From NCBI GenBank assembly GCA_900073065.1, contig FJOG01000025.1, positions 620,001 to 684,000 on the forward strand: a stretch of 64,000 nucleotides of DNA, given 5' to 3'. The DNA comes from Phialocephala subalpina (lineage: Eukaryota; Ascomycota; Leotiomycetes; Helotiales; Mollisiaceae). A model generated the notes under the pieces. The model saw only the letters and a list, made by a program, of their open reading frames with translations. It was not told the DNA's origin and ran no database searches. Numbering within the stretch: the stretch's first letter is position 1; each line of letters starts with the position of its first letter. The translations under genes and the position numbers were made by a program. Shown here piece by piece: positions 56,996 to 64,000 of the stretch.

Positions 56996-57677
56996 CTGCA
57001 ACTTGCGAGCTGCTATGTTCTGAAGAGGTGATGTTGAAGCTCGGCGCGTCCCTTGTTTGAGACCAGAGGTTCAGCACTTGCTGCGCCTCACGGAGTTAGC
57101 AGGGCTGAATCCCACTTTGGAGTCTCCCATTGGAGCGTGGGTGTTATCTTGGATGGCACCATGCGACTTCATGAGCTCGAGAAGGAAAGGGGACAGCAGG
57201 CAGCAGCCAAAACATATCTTGCTCATTTCCACGTGACTTCTCTCAATCGGATAAAACTTTGCATTGTGAATAGATTCGATAACTTCTATTTGTTTGAATT
57301 GTTTAAATCACTCATTTAGACCCAGAACACTCCCTCACTTCCAGCAAAAAATTGTTCTGAGAAAGATTTTGGAGCATCTTGTCACGTGCGCATTCACATC
57401 CTTCTCCTTTTCCTGCGAGGTCGAGCACCGTCGTTTCACCACAATTTGCAGCTTTGAGAACCGTCACAACATCGTGGGCTCACGACACGACTTGCCGTGA
57501 AACCTGGTATAATAGAATGCAGTGCAGAGCATGAGCAGTCTCATGCATAACCTTAGCTTCTGTTTATGGGCGATCGATAGTTTTGGCTGCATTGTTCTCA
57601 TTTCGGCGTCAACATTGGAGTGTTTGACCGAGCCCACCACCGACTCTCAGATCTTTCTATTCCCCCTCGGCCAACAA
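56996..57677. other. Intergenic, no gene seen
   Basis: No coding signal beyond short frames. Contains the promoter side of the preceding minus-strand gene and the 3' flank of the next pseudogene. Confidence 0.4.
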
Positions 57678-58640
57678 TCACTTCGCACCCTCTATCAAAT
57701 CCTTCAACCATTTCTTACTGCCCTCTAGTTCTGGTACAGTAGTCCACCAACCATTCAGACGGTCGGGATACACATCTTTCTTCACCAGAATACCATTCTC
57801 TCCCAGAGTCCTCTCATCAAGCAACACTTCATCACGTCCCGGATCCCACCCACATATCTGAAAGTATGCCTTCTGGGTCAAGCAGTCATGGAAAGGATAC
57901 AACAGCGGTGACAGTCTCACATGTGAGGGAGGTGCTTGATCTTTTCCTGGTCTTGGTCAGAGTCGTGCTTTCAAGGAGGGGCAACGAACGGACCTGCGAA
58001 GTAGTCGATGCTCTTCGAGTCAAGCCGGGTGCATCATTGATCTCATCCACGCTCAGGACCCGGTCTTTGTACTTCGTGGGTCAGACATCAGGGTGGCAGA
58101 AATTGGCCGCCATGAAAAGCAACCCTGTGAGGGGTGGATTCATTTCCTCCAGTACAGTTTCATGCGATAGTACTACGGTGGAGTTCGTTCCTGCTAACGC
58201 TCCACCGAGAATGAAGTCTTTGCTCAGATCAGCTTTGGGATTTGTTATACCCTCTTGCGTTGTTGCCTATCTTGCGTCAGTTTGGGGGCGGCAGGGACAC
58301 TACTTTGAAGGTTACCCAACGCAAGGTATCCTGACAATCTTCAAGCACACAAGGAAAAGAATTCTTGCGAGCAAGGCGGTATTCGATATTCACGACACTG
58401 GCTTGGAGAGAGCTTGGGAGTTCTCCGCAAGCACCGTCGTCTAGAAAGGTCAGTCTTCAATCTTCCTTCGAAGCTCGAACATTCAAAGTAACCGTTCTCC
58501 AACCCCCGAGAACCAAGCCACCACCATGTATGTACACGACGAGAGGAATGTCGGATGCATCACCTAGGATATACGGTCAAATGATGGATAGACCGACTCT
58601 CTTGAAGAGTGATTGGGCCTCTTTCACGCCTTAGTTATGT
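57678..58640 (-). pseudogene. Alpha/beta hydrolase fold-3, decayed, catalytic Ser lost
   Basis: Blocks in order on the minus strand: EAQSLFKRVGLSII (then TGA), ASDIPLVVYIHGGGLVLGG (oxyanion motif), GLENGYFECSSF (frame change in a G run), ASVVNIEYRLARKNSFPCVLEDCQDTLRWV, NPKADLSKDFILGGALAGTNSTVVLS, EEMNPPLTGLLFMAANFCHPDV (then TGA) and CLTQKAYFQICGWDPGRDEVLLDERTLGENGILVKKDVYP...WLKDLIEGAK. The elbow, normally GGxSAG, reads GGALAG: the Ser codon is TTA at 58195-58197, one C-to-T step from TCA. With two stops and at least one frame change it cannot encode an active esterase. Confidence 0.8.
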
Positions 58641-58988
58641 TGCCATTTGAATGTTGGGATTGATTAGCGAACGAGTGCTGACATGATCGACAGATGTCCG
58701 AGAAGCAGATTTCAGGCATCCTTGCGAGTCTGACCAAGCAATTCAGCTACAAATGCGCTCACCACAACAAACCGCGACACCGAAGACGTGGCTGTTTGGG
58801 TACGGAGGGATACCAGGTTGATAGACGTGAAGCAAGTTCCTGGGAGGGTACGTGGGTGAGTGACGATGGGACCAAGACCAAGAATATATTGTCCACTTTG
58901 ATCAAGCTTCATTAACAAAGTAGATCATATTGGTCTATCGAAGCATCGACTATTCTATCACCGCCTATGAAGAATTAGAGTTGTCTGC

Positions 58989-60689
58989 TCAGGAGAACAC
59001 CGAACCTGCAATTCGTTAGCTCAGTGCTGGAAAGAGGACCCGTCCACTCACCGATCGTTCCTACCGCGTAGGCATCCACAATACCTTGTACTGTCGAATA
59101 AGTTCCCGCAACAGTCAAGAATAAACCAAGCAAGATGATGAGCACGTGGAAGCCCCACGCCAGCTTTTGCTTTAAGGTGCCAGTCCTCCAAACTTTGAAG
59201 TCGTGCAGCCAGAAAAAGCTAGGAAGGATGAGACTCAGAGGTGCAAAGCATATTAAGCCTGTGAGAGCAAGGAGGTAGTTGAAGATCGGGATGGCCTCGG
59301 CGAGAATGAAGGAGATTATCGAGAGCCCAAACGTGCAGCCCAGCCACGTGGTCCAGAAGATGATGGAATTCGATTGCAGATGAGGAGAGTTTCTTAGGAT
59401 TCAAACGAAGATATGCTTAGCAACAACGTAGAGGTAGATGACGGCGCTCGCAATCAGACCCACCATGCCGGTACCGTACGAGATCATCTTGATGGTCTGT
59501 CCGGCGCTCTGATAGTGTTTTGTCAGCTTTGCTTCATCATCTACGCACATTGGCAACTCACCCCCAACGATGGACTCGCAACCCATTGTCTAGACCACCT
59601 GTACACGACCAGACTGAAACTCAAATACAAGCCATTGACGATCGCCATACACAAGAACAGCGCTTTGCGATAATCCTTCGGATTTTCATCTCGGCGATAA
59701 CAGGAAGGCCGACGAACCAGACGAAGAGATGAATATGGTTGCCGATGTAGACATCCTAGCAATGAAGGTGGCGTGGGCAATCATGTAGTATCCAAGCTCA
59801 TAATCGCCTGTCTGAGGAGCTGCCGCTGGTCGATCGAGGGTAGTCACGTCGATACTCGACGGCACTGTCAGCAATTGCACCTCGACCGATGGTAGCTTTA
59901 CATACACGACGATCATGACCGCTGTGAATATAGAAATAAATCCAGCCCACATCAGCCAGCCCATGGTGTGGAACTTCCGCACACTGCCACAGAGGGCGAT
60001 TGCAAATGAGGAGATCACGGACCACCACACAGTGCAAGTCGCATGATGGGAGAGGGCATTGATGCCTGTGGACATTGCCGAGAATGCCTGCACCGGTACA
60101 CAGGACGTAGCTTGGGAAAAGTGTCAGCAAAATCATACTGGAATGGCGAAGCACTTACGCTATCACGAACAATCCACCGCATAACTCCCTGAGCCTTGTA
60201 CCTCCGAGATAGAAAGCCATGTCCGCAGTCGTATGACATCCAGGGTGACGATTCCGGAAGTCACCTTGGATGACTGCTGTGTAGATGTTGAGAGCACCCC
60301 ATCCAGTAACGGAAAGAGCTCCACCGACGGCACCTGTCTTGATGTCAATTCGAAGACTTTGAGATTGTATGATGGCTCTTCTTACCTAATGAGTAGAATG
60401 CGGTTGGAATACCAAGGACCCCCAGTGCAAATTGAACTTCAAAGGCATCAGTAAAAGTTCGTGAATTCCAATTATCCCGAGTACACTCCTTTCAGGAAGA
60501 TGAGAGCAGCTCTCGGCCACCCCACAGTACGAAAATCGACAGCATCCTTCGTCTTTTTGAAGACCTCGAAGTCGTTATCTCCAGCAGCTTCAGAAGATAA
60601 CACTCCCTCGATGTACCCCACCTCAAGGCTTGAGGCGAAGAGGTGACCACGACCTTCTTCTCGTCAAGAAAGCTGTGATTGATGGACAT
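58989..60689 (-). pseudogene. Neutral amino-acid permease (Mtr-like, AAAP family), decayed
   Basis: Recognisable blocks: LSSEAAGDNDFEVFKKTKDAVDFRTVGWPRAALIFLKGVYSG, GGALSVTGWGALNIYTAVIQGDFRNRHPGCHTTADMAFYLGG, GINALSHHATCTVWWSVISSFAIALCGSVRKFHTMGWLMWAGFISIFTAVMIVV, RPAAAPQTGDYELGYYMIAHATFIARMSTSATIFISSSGSSAFL, NPKDYRKALFLCMAIVNGLYLSFSLVVYRW and an intact C-terminal third (SIISFILAEAIPIFNYLLALTGLICFAPLSLILPSFFWLHDFKVWRTG). These match fungal Mtr-type neutral amino-acid permeases with about 11 helices. The blocks lie in different frames. One base is missing in an A run near 59691, several bases near 59705, and stops follow YSG near 60475 and KHIFV near 59400. It is not functional as read. Confidence 0.8.
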
Positions 60690-61637
60690 CTTGCCTCTTG
60701 TATGTTCTGACGACGCAAATGATCAGAGAAATATCAAGAACAGAGCAATTTCAACCCAATGCCCACCTACCAAACTGCTAGGACAAGCCGCTTTATAGTC
60801 CAGATCTCGTTCCCAGGTACAGACATGTCGTTACCGTTTGCGCTGATCTCCACCCTTGGTATCTGAATGTCTGGCTAGACACTCAGAAGAATGAGAGCAG
60901 GCTGGACTTGCAGTCAGGGGTGGGGCAAAGATAAGCGAACCCCCTTTACGCCGCGCGCAAGGCTGAAAGTTGGGCTGCCAATATGGTTGATGATAAGTCA
61001 TTCCCACCTGAATAAGGGAATCTGTGCTCATACGCTCTCTTGGTAAAAATGGGGATACAAGAATGTCTTAAAGAGAAAGCAGATCGTGCTACCCATCGAC
61101 TCTGCTTGCAGAGAAGACCGAGTGTTCTACTTTTCTAGGTACATCTAACGAATAGGCGAGTGTTCTTCTTCTTCTTCTGTCTCGATATCCACAGTGCTCT
61201 GCCGAATACTTTTATCAGATCTTGCTGCTTCGGCAGACTTGGACCGCTGCGTCGGTACGGGCTTGCGACGCGTAGATTTTCGTCAGGGGTTGCTTCCGAT
61301 GATCTTGGCGACGCAGCCCCCTGAATTTCTTGCGGAGTATATCCACTTCCTTATCAACCAATATCAATCAACGTATTTCAACGCTGTTGGAAGAATGGCG
61401 TTCAGCAAGCTTCGGAACTCTGAGATACTCTGCCGTTACAGTACATGGCGGGGTAATTCTTATTAGGAAAGTTCCCTATGGTTCTCGCTGAGATTCTACT
61501 TTACGTGGAAGCGATCCGTACCTGTATAATGCGAGAATTGTTCAATATATCCTCAAGTGTGTGATTAAATTCGATTCGTGTCCTTGGACATCGTTCTATG
61601 TGACCCTAGGTCTACTCGTTCAAGCTACCCTGTCAGA
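60690..61637. other. Intergenic, no gene seen
   Basis: Divergent promoter region between the broken permease and the P450-like gene. Nothing is recognised. Confidence 0.4.
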
Positions 61638-63432
61638 ATGGCTTCTCTCCAGAAACCTCTGTCGCTTGAGGCTCTTCTCGAATTTGGAAAGAGTACCTCT
61701 ATTCTGTCACCAGGTACCTTCGGTCTAGTTGTGGTTCTTGCACTTTGGACGCTCTGTGTATGCACCTCAATGGAGATGCTTTCCCAGAGCTGACACAAAT
61801 AGAAACAAACAACTCAAGCACAAGTACCAAAAATCGTTAAGATCCCTGAGGCTCCAGATGCTCTCCCATTCGTGGGCAATATCATGCGATTAGGAGGCCG
61901 ACTGAACGAAAACGATTGCACAATCTATTCCCGCTGGTCAAGAAGCTCAAGAATGACCTCTTCCAAATGCGACTTGGCAGCGAGCGAGCTGTAGTCGCGA
62001 ACACATTCGCCACAATCAAGGGCTTATGGGTTGGACATTCAAACGATTTGATCGACAAGCCACAGCAGCATGCCTTCGCAGAACTTCTCGAATACGACCT
62101 GCCTGGCACCAACATGACCGAACCCATCCGTCGATGTCGAAAAGCTGCAACAAGAGTTTTGAGCAAGCCTCTCTGGCCAACGTACTATCATCTTCTCGAA
62201 CCGTCGTCTGTTCGACTTACGAAGGAACTCTTGCAGAAGGGAAGAAGCCATCTGGATATCTATCCCTACCTCCGTCAAATCGTTTTCGATCTCGCGCTGT
62301 CACTCACCCATGGCTATGTCTCGACAGGCTTGGACGACGAGTTCACAGATGCTCTCGTCGCAAGCATAAACCAAATCTCGTACTTTCGAGCTTCGACACA
62401 ACGATTCCGAGACTACGTACCCATGCTACGATTCTTAGTCACCAGCTTCGCTAGCAGAAACCTCGTCGCCTCCGCAGAAAAGGAACGTCAAAAAAGACTC
62501 GATGTTGTCTATGCCGCGTTGAAGAAAAGGACTGCAGCTGGTGAGCAAGTAGATTGCATTGTGAACGGACTTGTAAAAGATAATCTTTCCGAAGGCGAGA
62601 TCCATGGAACCTGCAAAGCTTTATTGCAAGCGGCTCCTGACTCGACTGCTTCGTCTGTGTATCTTGTCATTGGTTGGTTCTCAACTCCCGAAGGACAAGA
62701 GTTCCAAGATGTCCTCTACGCTGAGATTTTGAATACATATGACGGAGATAGAGATAAGGCGTGGGACATGGCGTTTCGAGAAGAAAGTGTTGAGTTGCTG
62801 GTCTCGCTGTTCAAAGAGACGCTGAGACTCTGGACGACGACTCCGTTTGCTGTGCAGAGGATGACAGTCAAGGACGTCGCCTATGCCGGAACGATTATTC
62901 CACAGGGAACAACGATGATCATGAATGCTCAGCAAGCGAATCATGATGAGGTTTGGTATGGAAATGATGCGAAGACGTTCAAGCCTGCGCGGTTTGTGGG
63001 AAATACGACGAGCTTGCCGCATTTGACTTTTGGTGTCGGGGCAAGGATATGTCCTGCTGCTGCGTTGAGTAATAGGATAATTTAGTGAGTTGCTCCTTTT
63101 CCTTCGATCTCATCAGATGAGGAGGATGTGCTGACGTTTGGATCATAGTGCGCTTGTCATGCGTCTAGTCCTAGCATTCAAGATCCAAGAAGAAGGGAAG
63201 GGGGCGAGGAAGGCAAATACGGACATGCTGGACTTCTCTGACGAGCTTGGTCGCGATACCGAGGAAATTTGATTGCTATTTTGTGACGAGAGATGAGAAG
63301 TGGGTTGAGTGTAAATTTGAAGATGCAACATGTGAGGATATTCTTCTGAGCAATGTATCTCACATCAACTTGAGGCATGCCGAACCTAGTGCAATGCATG
63401 AAAAAGATGTTTTGAAGCGATGGATGAATTAG
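61638..63432 (+). pseudogene. Cytochrome P450, CYP504 (phenylacetate hydroxylase)-like, two frameshifts
   Basis: An N-terminal anchor (MASLQKPLSLEALLEFGKSTSILSPGTFGLVVVLALWTL) is followed, after a short intron ending near 61800, by PEAPDALPFVGNIMRLGGRLNENDCTIYSRW. The next block KKLKNDLFQMRLGSERAVVANTFATIKGLWVGHSNDLIDKPQQHAF is one base out of frame (AAA read as AA near 61940). The I-helix region KALLQAAPDSTASSVYLVIGW, the ExxR motif KETLR and the heme loop LTFGVGARICPAAALSNRI are all present. An intron after RII (63083-63148) joins to YALVMRLVLAFKI. A second frame change near 63247 separates DFSDEL from VAIPRKFDCYFVTRDEKW. The best match in motif order is CYP504, which hydroxylates phenylacetate in aromatic catabolism. 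Both lesions are single-base and could be sequence error. Confidence 0.82.
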
Positions 63433-64000
63433 TAGTACGACAATTCTATGGAACAGTGATCTATCGCTGTGGCGCCGAATTTTTGGCGATGACAGCCTGA
63501 GATTCAGCCATCACTGCCCTGCACACTCACTGGGGCTCATTAAATCACAGCTTCAAAGGGTTGGGCCAAACTGGAGGAAGATCTCGCTCAAAGAACTCTC
63601 TTTCCTAGGCGCACAAAACATAAAAACCCACGAGAATTTGACATGAGAAACGATCCTTGGAAATGAAGCGAAAGATGACTCGCAGAAGCCTGAGCGAGTG
63701 TTTGATTCCAAGTGGGACATCGAAGAAAGGCAGCTCCGACGCTCGATCTTGACAGGACGTGCCCGATACCAATGCGGTCAAGGGAGAGTCTGTTGAGGGA
63801 AATGAAGCATCGACACTTTCATAAACTTCTCGAAGCTCGCCATGATGTTCCTTCCCCAAAAGTAAAGCATTTGTATCATTTTCGTGAAGTGTTTGAATCG
63901 GATCGCAATAGAAGGCAGTGTACGACTTCCGTCTTGGGTTGACGTCGCATTCCAATTCGAGATAAGAGGCGAAAGCAAAAGACAGTTTGGTGCTTGTTCG
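63433..64000. other. Window end, no gene seen
   Basis: Open frames of up to about 116 codons are present on the minus strand without domain support. Confidence 0.35.

Noticed and set aside
1..64000. CRISPR arrays, bacterial operons, ribosome binding sites
   Set aside because: No regular direct repeats with spacers are seen, and the intron-rich genes are fungal.

Overview
The window looks like nuclear DNA of a filamentous ascomycete (Pezizomycotina). The reasons are many short GT-AG introns of about 42-60 bp, an Atg29 autophagy gene, a HET-domain gene, a fungal gelsolin-repeat protein, a WSC wall sensor, a Kelch membrane protein, a PHO84-type transporter and a CYP504-like P450. The species cannot be fixed from sequence alone. 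A 765-base assembly gap lies at 10835-11599.

Layout. 1-1.7 kb: a broken FAD monooxygenase. 2.2-9 kb: a small membrane protein, a two-CCCH zinc-finger protein (+) and atg29 (-). 9.46-9.65 kb: a tRNA-Pro(AGG) gene interrupted three times, once by a normal anticodon-loop intron and twice by 52-nt GT...AG inserts that look like mRNA introns. This is the most unusual object in the window. 10.3-12.3 kb: an arrestin-like gene with lesions and the gap inside. 13.4-30.4 kb: a cluster of about eight copies of one multigene family, interrupted only by a gelsolin gene. The family has a shared three-exon 5' architecture and, in the fullest copies, two C-terminal CCHC zinc knuckles. One copy is complete with knuckles (26.7-28.4 kb), one is intact but has lost its knuckles (13.4-15.4 kb), and the rest are truncated, frameshifted, fused tail-to-tail or interrupted by a Copia remnant. 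32-50 kb: conventional genes (WSC sensor, PI-PLC-like, hypothetical, Kelch/TM, HET, phosphate-type transporter). 52.8-57 kb: a type I membrane protein, an alpha/beta hydrolase and a tail-anchored-like protein. 57.7-63.4 kb: three consecutive decayed metabolic genes (alpha/beta hydrolase, neutral amino-acid permease, CYP504-like P450).

The window mixes stable housekeeping genes with a fast-turnover block whose copies show deletion, inversion, retroelement insertion and C-to-T type stop codons reminiscent of RIP. Several lesions are one-base changes in homopolymers, so sequencing error must be excluded before calling every one a pseudogene. Exon structures were inferred by eye from splice motifs, reading-frame continuity and family resemblance.
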